DNA from: Drosophila pseudoobscura
Taxonomy: Eukaryota; Arthropoda; Insecta; Diptera; Drosophilidae
Reading direction: 5' to 3'
DNA: 64,000 nucleotides
Assembly (NCBI RefSeq): GCF_009870125.1
Contig: NC_046681.1
Coordinates: 8,879,001 to 8,943,000, forward strand
The position numbers and the translations under genes were made by a program. Shown piece after piece: positions 24,120 to 37,250 of the stretch (position 1 is its first letter; every line of letters starts with the position of its first letter). The notes below the pieces were generated by a model. The model had not been told where the DNA came from and made no database searches. It was given only the letters and a program-made list of their open reading frames with translations.

Positions 24120-27100
24120 ATGCCTCGGCAGAGCTTCGTTGACGACGTGTGTCAGTACAACTATACCAAAGAGCGCCTTTGGGAGCGCAGCTACCTTTTG
24201 GTAAACCTTTGAAATACACACACCTGGTGCACTTATCTATATACATATGGACATCCCTAGGTAAAATGTGCGGAACTGCACTTGGAGGAGGAGTACCGCT
24301 TGTACCAGGCACGACTATGGAATAGTTTTCTTGGAGTGTTCCTCCTTCTGCACACTCTCATAACTATCGCCCACTGCGCATTGCTGCTGTTCGCTTGCGA
24401 GGTAAGTCAAGCAGGGATTGTTAGCTAAAGTATAGGGTTACGGCTAAAGGTGCCACCATCCTTATCCAGCATCCCCACATAGTTTATATTGATGTGGCTT
24501 TATACATAGTTTCGGCATTCATTATTCTAACTGTCTTGAGCGTCAATTTCTGTGAGAACCTTGCTATGCGACACTCGTGGATTACTTATACAAGCGCCGT
24601 AGTGTCCTCTTTCGCATTGGTGTCTGCTGGTGAGTTAATTGATATTCAACCTTCTACTTTTACAATAAAAAAGACATGTTTCCATCCTGCAGACATCTTT
24701 CAGGGCACATATCATTACTACAAGCACGATTGGGCGCTGGATACATTCTACGACACTTATATTATCTATATGATATACATGTTCATGCCGATACCCATTA
24801 TGTCGGGTGCTCTGCTGCTAGGGGTCACAGTGTCCGTCGTGTACATCTCCTACTTTTGGGTCTATGTTGCCGAAGAGTACTACTCCGACGAAGACTACGG
24901 CAGGTTTAGTGTGGATATATTCCACCACGTGTGCTTCAACCTTCTGGGTATGTTCTTTCGCGTAATGAATGACATTGTAGTGCGGTCGTCCTTCCTGGAC
25001 CGCCATCAGTACATAATGGAGAAGATCTGGCTGCGCAATGCGCGTCGTCAGGAAAAGTTAGTTCTGCATAGCATCATCCCGCCGCAGATAGCGAAACCCA
25101 TTCAAGACGATATACAAAATAGACTTGCCAGAAAAGTACGCGGACTTGCCGCGAGTCGCTCACCGGGCGTCATGGAGCATGTCATGGCCATTCAGATCCA
25201 TCCCGAGGTCAGTATCTTGTATGCGGATGTGGTCAACTATACGAAAATGACGACAACCCTGAATGTGGAAAAGTTGGTGAGGTTGTTGCACGACCTCTAC
25301 GGAAGGTTCGATATGGCCGCCACCCAATTTGAGGTTCAGCGAATCAAGTTCTTGGGCGACTGCTACTACTGTGTGGCCGGTCTAATGCGCCCGAGTCCCG
25401 ACCACGCCAAGAATTGTGTAGGTCTGGGTCTGTCCATGATCTCCCATATTCAGGAAGTTCGGTAGGTTATGGTTATTGATCGAGACCTTTGTATTTAAAC
25501 ATCTTGCAGGAGGGAACACGACGTGGACATCAATATGCGCATTGGAGTCCATTCGGGAAGTGTGATTGCAGGAGTCATTGGCGAAGCTAAGCTACAGTAC
25601 GATATATGGGGTGTGTTGGAGCATTCCATAAAGATTATCGATTGACAAGATTCTTCCTTTGTGCAGGTACCGACGTGACAATTGCCAATCACTTAGAATC
25701 CACCGGGTCGCCGGGATTTGTCCATGTTAGTGCCAGTACTTTGAACGAATTAGAACCCAGCGAATATACGATAATTCCTGGCACCGACGCAGCTTTGGAG
25801 GATCCCGTTCTAAGCAAACACAATATCAGCACGTTTCTAATTTCTACTGAGCCTTCTCCACATTCCACCAAACGAACCACACAGAGGTTCGAGTCACTAT
25901 CTCACATGGATATACCTGCTAGACCCGATTTGTACAGAACTAAAGATCATGTGATAAACGAAGAGTTGCGTCACGAGTTTCGAAAGATGCCAGTCAGTAG
26001 TTTCAAGTGAGTGTCAACTCTCTCGGACAAAGCACAATTCAACCATTAAGCAGATTTCGCACACCCCAGACAAATCTTCTCCTGGAGAAGACGAAACCAG
26101 TCTATCGACCTTCTGTCGACCGCGGTCACCAAATTCTGCCTGGTCTATCGGGATTCCAACCTAGAGTGCAAGTACTTGCACTCGCCGGACCTAATGTTCA
26201 AGTACAGCATGTTGCTTTCTTGGAGCATTGGATGTAGCCTGGCCTACATTCAGCTGATGTCTCTAGGCGAGGGCGTACTACTTGAGGCCATACTGTTGGA
26301 TGTTGTTGTATTAACTTTTCTGACCGTCTTGCTTGTCATATCTTGGTACAAAAAATTTTGCTGGCTTAGATATGGCAATAATGAGAATAATCGGCAGAGA
26401 TTCGGCAAACTTAGCTGCTGGATATTTCGGACCAGTGAGAAGATCCAAGCGAGCCTCAGCCTCCGCATTTGCATCTACCTCTTTATCATGTGTGCTTACA
26501 ATTCTGTGATCTGCATCATAATGGTAAGTGTCGATTGAGGCACTAACCATTGACCCTAAAGAAGTGCTATTTTCTAGATGGGATGTGATCACGAGGAGTT
26601 CGAAGTGATGTACATCGATAGTAAACTTTATCACTATGACGATATAAATATATGTTTTAATCCCTGGGTTATCACCAATGTAGTGGCCCTTATCATTGGA
26701 ATGAGCTTTACGTTCACTAGTATTCCGTTCGTCTTGAAGATAGTTGTCTGTTTATTGATGACGATTTCCTATCTGATCGTTATATTTTTCCATTTGCAGT
26801 TCATTTTCCATCACAGTTGGACCACTAATCCTTTTTTTGCCCCAGAATATGCACATTGTATGCTCATTATTATCACATTTGTTACTTTGTATTTGAAAGA
26901 GCGTCACGCGGAGTTCACAAACAAAGTTAACTTCAAGTGAGTAACTCTTTATAATTTTGTATAATTACTAGAAGACGCGCCAAACCTTTTTCTGCCATTT
27001 AAATGATTAATATTTATATAATATTTTCTAAGAGCAGTTTATAGCCAGCTTAAAAATAAGGTATAAATATATAATAATAGTAATAGACTGGTATAATTTT

Positions 27101-28708
27101 CGCAATCTGGGAATAAACCATTTGACTTATGTTTGAAAATAAGAACATTTTTTGTCTTTAGCACCAATTAGCACTTTCGGATGAGCGGTATATATAATAT
27201 TTTGCTCTCACTCGAATATTGTATCTAATTTTGCTCGGTGTACTTTGTTGGTGTTGTCTGCCTTTTTCTCTGAGAGTGTACCAGCGCGCTTGCACCGCTC
27301 CAACTAGTTTTTTTGACTTAGATCATCTCATGCCTGTTGTGATTGAGATTTATGCAAATTACGACATGCTCACATGCACATTTTCGTTATATTGTTGGAT
27401 TCGTTCCTCTGTTGTTTAAGCTATCCTATTTCACAAGCATCCTATTTAAGCAAACCAACAAAATAGAAACACCGTGACACGAGATTTATATATACATATA
27501 ATTTATAATATAATATAATATAATATATATAATATAAGTTATTTAAATTAATTTAGTTGGCGCATGGATTTGAGAAGAAAGCAGCGTGATGCCCATAGTA
27601 CTAACTACTCGATAATAATTCTCCTGAATAACATACTTCCTGCTCATGTTGGTATGTTTTTGGTTCAGTTTTATAAGCAAAATCATCGGACACGCCTCTC
27701 TTCCCCAGTCAACGTCTACCTTACATCTCTCGCCAAGCATGAGCTTTACTACGAGGAGTATAAAATAGTTTCCGTTATGTTTGCTACTTTAAAGAATTTC
27801 GAATTGAGCCTTAGAAGCTTGCGCCTACTGAACGAGATCATCACGGAATTCGATAGATTGGTAAGCCATACTATATTTACTATTCGTATTTATTTGTAAT
27901 TATGTCTTCTCGTTATAGTTGCATCACTACAAAGATAATTACACGGTTGAGAAGATCAAAATTGTTGGCTGCACTTACATGGCAGCATGTGGATTGGATG
28001 TGAACTTTGCCGGTCGCATCAGCAAAGATTTGGAAAATCGGGTGACCTATCGAGACTCTCTAATGGAAGAAGGTTAGTCGTAATCAACGTGCAATCGGAT
28101 AATGTATATTGAAAAATGTGTCTAAAATCTTTTTAGTGGAACAGGCACAGATTGTTCGTAGAGCCTCTTCAAAAATAGCAGAAGAAAATACGGAAGTTCT
28201 TCACGAAGAGGTCGTCTTTGTGATGACCACGTTTGCCCTGGACCTAATGCGAACTCTTTGGATGCTCAACAAAGTCTATGAAACGGTGTCCTATGACAAG
28301 TCCGTCATCAGCCCAGACATGTCCATCGGAATCTCCAGTGGTGAGGTGATGGCTGGAATCGTTGGCGCCTCTCACCCACATTATGACATCTGGGGACACC
28401 CCGTTAATATGGCGTCCCGTATGGACTCCACAGGAATGATCGGACATATCCAAGTGACCAAGGAAACCGCTATCCTATTGGGTGAATTTGGCATTATGTG
28501 CAACTTTCGCGGCCAGACCTATGTTAAAGGCACTGGAAATATTCCCACATACTTTGTTGCCATTGATGATGATTACGAGTTTATCGCGACAGGGGACAAG
28601 CGAACGCCAAAGCGTTCAAATCGAGAAAGAGATGTATCGATGTCTGACAACGAATCGATTTATAATCCTTTTTGGCATGATGACGATGATGAAATCGATG
28701 ATAATTAA
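24120..28708 (+). CDS. ACX-type transmembrane adenylyl cyclase
   Basis: CDS join(24120..24200,24261..24401,24470..24629,24693..25461,25510..25610,25667..26006,26070..26523,26578..26936,27557..27651,27709..27860,27919..28072,28137..28708); 1125 aa. It makes cAMP from ATP at a membrane. Order: short N-terminus ([11 protein letters not shown]), first membrane cluster, catalytic C1, second membrane cluster (about residues 560-750), C2, acidic tail ending DDDDEIDDN. Metal-binding aspartates are D306 ([12 protein letters not shown]) and D350 (KFLGDCYYC), 44 residues apart as in mammalian cyclases. C2 has EKIKIVG (K896/K898), D1019, N1026 and R1030 in [15 protein letters not shown], and K1066 in YVKGTG, so it looks catalytically competent. 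Introns are 48-68 nt except intron 8 (620 nt). Introns 3 and 9 are in frame and stop-free. For intron 6 I chose the acceptor at 26069 because it alone keeps phase with the strong GTGAGT donor. Closest to Drosophila ACXA-E, which are reported testis-specific; which one is undetermined. Confidence 0.92.
26937..27556 (+). other. expanded intron 8 of the cyclase
   Basis: 620 nt, roughly ten times the other introns of this gene. It holds a dispersed 17-mer repeat core at 27171-27187 and a TATAA-rich tract at 27480-27540. The size and content suggest one or more old insertions. Confidence 0.6.
27171..27187 (+). repeat. dispersed repeat core, copy 1
   Basis: Exact 17-mer GCACTTTCGGATGAGCG inside intron 8 of the cyclase. 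It is shared with 35115-35131 and 48164-48180, and the flanks are weakly similar to those of copy 2. Confidence 0.7.
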
Positions 28709-28813
28709 ATATTAAATATGAATTATTTTAATATCTATTATTGCGTTACTATTAAAAGACGCATTTAGCGCCATTGATTCGTAAAAGAGGGCATAAGTAT
28801 TTAATATATATAA

Positions 28814-28819
28814 AATAAA
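28814..28819 (+). terminator. candidate poly(A) signal of the cyclase
   Basis: AATAAA about 105 nt after the stop codon. Confidence 0.5.
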
Positions 28820-31380
28820 TTTCAGCTTACATACAAAAACGGCTCTCCCTGGGGGAACAGCCAACCGTTACTCATACTAAGCTGCCGCCCTGACCAATAT
28901 TGATTCCTACAATTATACGCTTTTGTTGTGAGCTGCATATTCTCGTAATAAAATTAATAATAATATTCATCAGAAATAAATCCTATTTCCCATTAATTTG
29001 AGCATACATATATTTTTACACAATCCTATGTATACAAGTATATGGGTGTATTAGGAGCCACAGCTATGTATGTACATATGTGCACTCATGCCTCCCGAAT
29101 GAAGGATCGAAAAAAGATCAAACCATTTATTTGAGGAATTCACAATATGAAGAAAATTGTTCACTCATCACACTAAACAAAATTTTACCGCAGAAAACAC
29201 TTAAATATGTGCATACGCGCGTGTGTGTGACTCATAAACGCTCAGAGCAAACAATGGACATAGAATTCTCAGCCTTATGAAAGGAGAGTGCTGAGCATGA
29301 CGACAAAATGCTGGTGGTTCGTAGCCTGGCTGAGACAAGCAACAAGTGTGATGGACTTTCAGTTTATTTTCTTAGTTTATCTTCTTTTTTTCTTCTTTTT
29401 CTTGCTTGGAATGGAAAAATAACTAAAACCGATGTGCGAAAACATTGGCAGATGTAAGAATGCCATATAACACTGTATCCACTGCTTGCCATACCGTATT
29501 ATGCATGAAAAGAGCGAGAGAGCCCAGATGAGAACCATTCGTTTCTCTCGCAGCAGCGCTCTCCGATCAAGTAGAGCGCAAACAAACCAAAACCACCACC
29601 TATCGTTGCACTTGCACTCTTCTGGCTGCTCTCACCAGCGGTTTGTTCTCTCGCTCTCCCTCCCGCCGCTGTAGCAGCCGTCGCTCCGTTCGTTTTCTGC
29701 TGCTTTGTTCGCCTAATAATTCCCAAGTCTTTATTCGCAAGAAAGTGAATATATATAGCGCTGGCTTGCTGATTACTTCGGCGGTCGAGCGCCTCACAGT
29801 TTCTCAAGGGTTGGCCACGTTCCTCACTAATTGTGGCAAACAAATGAAGCAGATCGACTGAAACAAAGTTGAGAGAATGTTTGCGATAAACAAATCCAAG
29901 GTGTTTGAAAAAACTGAAGAAGTTGAAAAAGTTGCTAAGAATGTTTGAAAAAAACAAACAAGGTTGGGGTAAGCCCGTTGAAAGAACGGGGACCTCATGG
30001 TCATTGGTATTGAAAGATACTGAGAACGGTTACAATCGAGAGTTGTTCGATTGTAATATGAAAAAAGCCAATACAGTGCGCGGATCATCAGATGCCCCAC
30101 TACAACCAGTACCAGTAGGGGAAAGCCGTAAGGCGACCCTCTGTGTGAATAAGGATATTTGGGAATTCCGAAACGAATTTGCCGAAAAACCAACAAGCTA
30201 TTCCCATGCAAATGGGAGGATCTGTGAACCCAAAACAAGCAAAAAACACAAAAAAAAATAAACAAAACAGAACTGTGAGGTCGGGGGAATGAGGAAATGC
30301 ATGCCCCATTCTCCAATGATCGCTTTTTGCGATTATTTTGTTAATAATTATACAATTTTAGTGGATGGTTCTGGTGTCTTGTGCTGATTGTAAAAAAAAA
30401 CAACCTGGGGAAAAACAGTATCCAAAACGTATCCACTTATAAGCAATACTTATTTATTTTGTTCAATTATAACTGAATAAATTGTATTTCAACGCTTAAT
30501 ACCCTGAAATGTAAGTTGCAAAAACGTTAAATGCTACAAATGAAAATTCCAATTAATTAATTAAACAAGCTATTAGTTTACCATTTAAATGCACTGAAAT
30601 GAAATTTTCAATTAATCAATTCATGTTAATTGCCCGCGCGAGGGTCGCCCCATAAGCCGGATAGGGTTTTAAAATCGACAAAAACACTACTCGTCGTAGC
30701 TCGTCACTTCGCTTTATTTGGTTCTCTTATTTTTTCTTTGGATATTCAATAACAAATCGAACTCACTTCGCTGATGGCCCGACGGCGGCGGAAGAGGCTC
30801 TGCGTCCGGAAAAAACTTTGATTAAAATTCGCATTGTAAAAAGATATTTACCAATGATTTACATTTTTTTGCTGCCATCCATTCCATTCCGTTGCTCCCC
30901 ATTCTCCTCGGCTTTTCTGCTGCTGTTGTTCTAGTTACGTTTCGAGTTTTTTCCCCTCTTTGTTTCAGCTTGAAAGCAATCAGGAGGAGGGGACAGAAAG
31001 AGCGGACAAGGAACGGAAAAATGGTCAGACCGGATCGAAGCTGAGAATGCTCTTTGGGGAGCTATCAATATTACTTTCTGATGGATTTGTATCACGATCC
31101 AATCCAATGTAGCCAATCATTCTCTAATTTATATCGCTAAATTATTGTTTATAATTTTGGTAGCGAAACCATTACAGAAATTTGAATCTTAAGAATGAAC
31201 AGTTTTATATATGTAGGTAAATAAAATACGTTAAAATATAACGTACAATAAATGTCTATATTGGCCGATATAGCCCAGTACCACATAGATCATAGTCAGA
31301 GGTGCAGACGTGGAGTAAAACCTATTATTGTTCGTTTTTTGCACTGTCCATTGCACCACATTGAAATCCACATAAATATG

Positions 31381-31410
31381 TACATACATACATACATACA
31401 TACATATACA
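31381..31410. repeat. (CATA)n microsatellite
   Basis: Tandem tetranucleotide run ending in ATATACATATG. Confidence 0.9.
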
Positions 31411-32700
31411 TATGCTCTCGTACTGCAGCAGCCTATGCAGCCGTTCTCTCGCGTATTTCTCTCTTTCTTGCCTTCGCTATCGCTCTCTCGATCTTTCGCG
31501 CTCTCTCTTGCTAAAGGGCACGGGCCTGCCCTTGAGGTTAGTCTGCATCTAGCACCCACTTGGTAGTGCATATCATCTTGGATTCTAGTTCTTCAATCCG
31601 ACATCGTCTTGAATAGTAGATCGACTCTTGGCGCTCTCGTGTTAAGCCTTACTCTGTGGCCAGCAAATCAAATCATCGTCTTGTTAATAAACACAAAGGG
31701 ACTAAGTGCTTGTGGTGTAATGATTGTTTTTATAAGGGCTTCGACTAATAATGTATAGACTTCGAGCTCAACACTTGCTTCTTGGCCTCGCTTCCATTTG
31801 CCGGTCTCATGGTGGACGAATGTCACTAGACGATCATTGTTGGAGGAAAGGGATCCACCAAGGATCCCGCACTGGAAGACCTCTGGGATATTTTCTGCCC
31901 TTCCTTCCGAGGAAAGGAAAGCATATTATTTAATCCTTTTTTCATATTTCTAGAACCGAGAACTTCTACCCTATTGATTGATAAGATAGGGTACAACAGA
32001 GAGCATATAAAACCAGATTGGAACTCTAATTGGAAACCGAGTAAGCCAGCGATGGGGCAGGGAGTGGAACGGAACCAGAAGGTGAACCTCGGGCAGCGTT
32101 TGAGATTGATTTTGCTAAATTCTGTGATTGCAGTCAGCAAAAGTGGCAGCTACAACAGTAAACCATTGCTTACAAAGTAGTCAAACAGTCAAAGAGTCGC
32201 CTCTTCGATTGTCGATGGCATGAAAGATACAGATACAGAGACAGATACAGAGGAGGATGCAGTGAGAAAATTCTGGCCCTCGCTTTTTGCATAACTTATA
32301 AATCGATGACGTTGGCATGCGAGCGCATCTCGAGGCCCTCGCAGTCGAGACATTTGCATAATAAGGCAGCCCGTGCATGCAGCAGGAAAACTTGGCTGCA
32401 ATTCCCTGGGCAGGGAGTGGAAAATTGCAGGGGCAGGGCACGGGTAGATGTATGCGTGTGTATGTATGTATGTGTTGCCTCTGGCAGACTGCAGATGTGA
32501 TAGAGATGGGAGCGTTTCAGAGTGTGGGGGTGTGGGGGTGTGAGGGTGAGGGCTTTCCGGATTCTGTGTCAAAATGGCGCAGAAAAATGCTCAAGTGAAG
32601 GAGCAGAGCATGAGCAGGATCCAACGACTGCAGCGCGCTAGAGTGGAATGAATTTGACACATCGAAAGCTAAGATATGTACATACATATATCCCTCTGCT

Positions 32701-32721
32701 CCCCCCCCCCCCCCCCCCCCC
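32701..32721. repeat. poly(C) tract, 21 bases
   Basis: Twenty-one consecutive C residues followed by GCGCACC. Confidence 0.9.
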
Positions 32722-33441
32722 GCGCACCGTTGCCACTTCCCCCCTCCCCACCCCATAATGATGGTGTGTGTTAAAATCTTTTCCATGTCGATTCCAACTA
32801 CAGATTAATATGTGTGTCAGAAATTATAAAAACTTCTTTGTTCATTTTACAAGGGAATTGTCGTCTGCTCAAAGAAGAATTTTACATAAATGGAGATTCT
32901 GTGTTGGAAATTTGCAACGAACCAAATTCATATGAATGTAGGTTGATAGGCTAACAGGGAGACTTTAGCTGTGAAATGTTCCATCTAGGGCACTGGTTCT
33001 ATCTACGGGTCACCTCCTCAGCAAGGGCCTTGGCTTTTCCTTCTCAAAGTTCTACGGAATCTGAAGACTTCTTAGGGAATCGATGGGCAGCTTTGAGCCA
33101 CAGACGAGGAACGAGGTTTTGGGAGAGGGTTCAGGCGCCTCATTTCTTTTACAGAACTCTCAAGACTTCCGAATGAAGTGAAACAAGAATTAGCATTGAT
33201 CAAGACGAGGGTGACAGCATTCTAAACGTGTTTAGTGACTCCAGAACTCGAATCCCACCGATTTTGGAATCGATATCATGCTATATAAGACATTGCTCGA
33301 GATAAGATATGTTTTTCCTGCTTGATTTATGAGTTATTTGAGGGTAGAATGGAATTTTGTGAGAGCAGATAGATGTTTTTCTTCTTTATAAAGAATATGT
33401 ACCTTGTACGAACCGTCGTTTGCATTACTTTAACTGAATAG

Positions 33442-33645
33442 TCAGCTCGAAAGGAGTCCAATCTCATTCCCTGCCACAATATGTCTTTCACGGTACCCTT
33501 TAGATATATGCCAAGAAGGTTTGAACATCAGTGAACATCCCACATATCTATCGGTACAACTGTTGTGACACCAGGGACCCAAGGGGGTCACGGGACAATT
33601 GTCCTTCGACCTCTCATCGTTGTTCCTGTCATAGCCCTCCAGCAT
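33442..33645 (-). other. possible small cysteine-bearing exon
   Basis: Minus-strand frame of 67 codons containing NCPVTPLGPWCHNSC and, slightly later, VGCS. An AG acceptor-like end (GTTGCTGTAG) lies just before its ATG. No signal peptide or second exon could be joined in phase, so this may be chance or a relic. Confidence 0.15.
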
Positions 33646-34508
33646 CTACAGCAACGTTTAGATAGAGTTTGCAGTTGTAATCGATTGGATTGGAATTCCA
33701 TCTGTGGTAGCACCGATATATTATCCGACTAACTACAACTATACGTTTGAACATACATACATATGTACATCTAAGTAGTATTATACACATGTATATCATA
33801 ATAAAAACTGTCCTTTCACATGCCATAGAATTTGTGCACTCGTTTCGATTCAATGGTCAGAAATTGTGTTCCCAAAAGTGTTCTGTGTCCAGCCTGCGGG
33901 TACATTCATTGAATTCCGTTCTATTAAGCATCGAATAAAATTTGAATAAAGTTGAACTTTGCTTTGGGAGTTTTTCCAAAGTTCCTCCCCCCTCCCATCG
34001 ACCATTTCCGTATAGAATCTCCATATTTCGTATAACTTTATTTTTGTTGGGGGGATATTCGGACCAGTACGTATCTCTGGGCTCTCCCTCTATATAGGAC
34101 TGTATACATTAAGTCATAACTTCATTTGTCTGCCATGGGCATTCATTTAGTTTATGTTTGTGCAACTCTCGCGGTGCCCTCCCCCTCAACCTCCCCCTGT
34201 CTCCTACACATATCTCTCTCTGTATCTCAATAAATTCATTTGGGTCTTGTTACAGTACGAACTATGTACGGGGAAGGTTCCGGTCCCACCATCGGCACCA
34301 GGAAGAGCAAGAGCAAGAGCAACAGCAGCACCGCCATTGCCATTGGCTAATCTTGTTGCGCATTGCCATAATTTTCAATTTACATGCACCCAGGGCCCGT
34401 GCCCCCCTTCAACAGGAGGCCATCCTGCTGTTCTGGGAATCTCTGTTCGGGCGTTATATTGGTCACAATAAATTGACTGCAATGGGCCCCCCAACTCTCT
34501 GCTCCTTG

Positions 34509-34541
34509 AGTGTGTGTGTGAGTGTGTGTGTGTGTGTGTGT
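34509..34541. repeat. (GT)n microsatellite, interrupted
   Basis: Dinucleotide run with a single A interruption. Confidence 0.9.
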
Positions 34542-35114
34542 ATTCCATTCGCTTGATTATGGCCTGCAGTTAGCCCCCTCTCAATGGCCTTCAATATGCC
34601 GCACCCTCCACCCATTACACTGCAGTTGCATTAGCCGCCATTCGCCCCCTCTTGAAGTGCAACATTTCGATTTGCGCCATCATTGGTCGGGGCATCCTTT
34701 GTGCCGGCCATAGCCTAATCATTGACACATTCATTGATGCATCCGAGCGCGCTGTGGCATATTTACGAGCTGTCCTAATTGCCCCCAAGCAGATGCCTCG
34801 TTCCACGATGCCGCAGCACTCTACTCTACACTCTACACCATACAACACCCTACAGACCCCAGAGGGCAAGTTTGGCCCAACGCGAGCGAGGTGCATTTCC
34901 CCCGGGGCTCTGCCTGGGGGTCACATATGTAACTTCAAGTCTAATTTACATTGGGCTAGATATAATTTAATCATTGAATGTTGGCATAAATTCAACTAAA
35001 GTTCATAAAGTTAAAGTTTTAATTAGGGGACTCGGCAATTTACTTTCAGCAGGATTTTGAACAATTTATTTTGCTTCAAGTGATGGCATTTAGAAGCAGA
35101 AATCGCAACAATCA

Positions 35115-35131
35115 GCACTTTCGGATGAGCG
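35115..35131 (+). repeat. dispersed repeat core, copy 2
   Basis: Exact copy of the 17-mer. The preceding ATCA is shared with copy 3 (common 21-mer). The stretch from GCAACAAT before it to ACTCG after it is loosely similar to copy 1. Confidence 0.7.
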
Positions 35132-36629
35132 AAATTTTCAATAATTGGCCCTTACTCGCATGAGAGTTTAATGTACAGCTTACCTATTGGATTATCTATA
35201 TCATTTAAATTCAAATAAATAAAAAAGATTTTTTTTTAAAATTAGGTTTTGAACAATTTGTTGCTATGTTTTGTTTGGGTGGAGTCACACTTTGTGTTGT
35301 GATAATAAATCTCTTAATAAATATATTCATTTGGATAATGGGTTCATAGAAAATTCCATCTGGGTGTTACAAGTATTTCACACAAAAATGTTATGCCCTC
35401 TGCAAGGGGTTATGCCTCAGCAACAGCTGAAACAGTGTGCAACGAAAGCAGGGGCAGGGGCATACATAGAAGCTGAAGGCCAGGCTTTTCTAAAGCAGTA
35501 GGATCCTTTTGGTCCCCGTAAACAATAAACTTCTTCACACACGGACACATACCACAGAACAACAGGCACACACACACACACACACAGATACGAGAACGTA
35601 TGCATGCATGGGAGAAGAGAGGATTAAACTAATTTGCAAGAACATTGAAAATCCTTAAAAACTGTTGCAGAGTGGAGCTACATAGAGGGAGAGGGGATGG
35701 AGTAGGCAAATACTGAGAGGTTAGGAGATTAAAGCAGCATGACATCAGGGATGACGACTAACAGTTCCGTTCTTGGTATAGCATCTATAGGTAGTATATA
35801 CAAAGATAAACGAGGAAATGGATTAAATTTTCAATCTGCTGGAAATCGAATCTGCAGCTTCCACTTATTGTCTTCCAATTCGACTTTCTAATTCATTCAA
35901 CAGTTTTGCAATAATATTTGGCTTATTTAATTAATATCTTTGTTTAAAATGCAACACCTATTTTATGAAGCAATTAATTCACATTTATTATTCAATAGTT
36001 TGGGCCCAAGGGCGCTTATGGTAAGCCGCTTTCAAAATACTGTTTTCGGCTGCAAAATTCTTGATTGTACCTGATTAAAGCCTTCAAGAATTGGTAGTGC
36101 TGTACGTGAATGCAAACAAATTTATTTATTCCGAGTGCGAAGTCGAAGAAGTTTCGAATTTAGTTCCAGAAACAAGTTCCAGCCATGAACCATAAACCCA
36201 AATTGGCATCGCTCGCCCCCAACGAATGGCTCCCATGCGTGTGCGAGTGTGTGTGTGCGGCCATGATGCCACTGCTGCCACTGCTGCCACTCGTACTTGC
36301 CCCCCTGACCTCATGCAGCAAGCCATTTTCCCCTCCGCGGTTGGGGGTCTCTGCTGCTGGGGGAACTAAGCAACTTGTGTATTGCGTTGCATTTCAACTT
36401 AACTGAATTATTAGTCGACTTATGTGAATTATGATCTTTTAGTGCTGATACACCAGGCCCCATCCTCGTGGCACGGCACCCCTCATGGAGCTCTGCACTC
36501 TCAACCACTTTCGTTAATGCATTTGCCCAGTGGCCATGTGGGATTGTTGTTGTTGTTGCTGTTGTTGCTGTTCCTCTTGCTGTTGAGGCAATTTTCCAAA
36601 AACAATAAGGAAAACCCATAGAGACACAC

Positions 36630-36633
<4 letters not shown>

Positions 36634-36665
<32 letters not shown>
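36634..36665. repeat. (AG)16 microsatellite
   Basis: Uninterrupted dinucleotide run. Confidence 0.95.
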
Positions 36666-36667
<2 letters not shown>

Positions 36668-37114
36668 GTGTGATGTTGTGGGAATTTGAACTGTTGACTG
36701 CTCACCTTGCAGCTGCAATTCACCCAGAAACAGAACCAGAAACAGGACCACAGCCAGGGACCATCACAGACCTAAACTTTTCTCCATTTTTTTTTTGTTT
36801 TTTTTTTGTTGTGGGTATTGTTGAGGATGAAGCTTCTCCTCCGTTCTGGTCTGGGGCTGGGGCTGGGGCTGGAGAGCTTTGTTATATTCATGCCGTTGTT
36901 ATTGGTCTTTGTTGTTTGTGGCATTGCAGTTGCTAGGATTCCAGGAATCACCATGGGACAGCCAAAGCACTGGCACCACCACCACACCTCCCTCAAAGCA
37001 GATTGCAGCGTAACTCATCCCAGGACATGATGGGGACAGCCCCAAAGAAAAGACACGAGATTGAAAGGCAGAAATCCGGGTATCGAATCATGGAATACAC
37101 TCATTCGAATGACA

Positions 37115-37250
37115 GATAGAGCGCTGTTAGCACCCCAGGTTAACAGTATCTTACCGCTCCCGTTAACAGCTCTCCGTTAACAGCTGCCGACTACAGCTCT
37201 TCTGTACCGCTCTCCGTTAACAGCTCCCGGTTAAAACTCTCTGCTACGAG
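37115..37250. repeat. degenerate GTTAACAG-rich array, locus 3
   Basis: At least five imperfect units. CTCTCCGTTAACAG occurs exactly at 37170-37183 and 37210-37223, with variants CCCGTTAACAG and CCCGGTTAAAA between and after. Confidence 0.55.

Noticed and set aside
26007..26069. Apparent frameshift in the cyclase between SSFK and IFSWRRR
   Set aside because: The first two AG acceptors give the wrong frame, but the acceptor ending at 26069 restores phase with a strong GTGAGT donor, so no frameshift is needed.
29941..30261. 106-codon plus-strand open frame
   Set aside because: Lys-rich ends and a poly-A driven C-terminus. No motif, and an equally long frame exists on the other strand.
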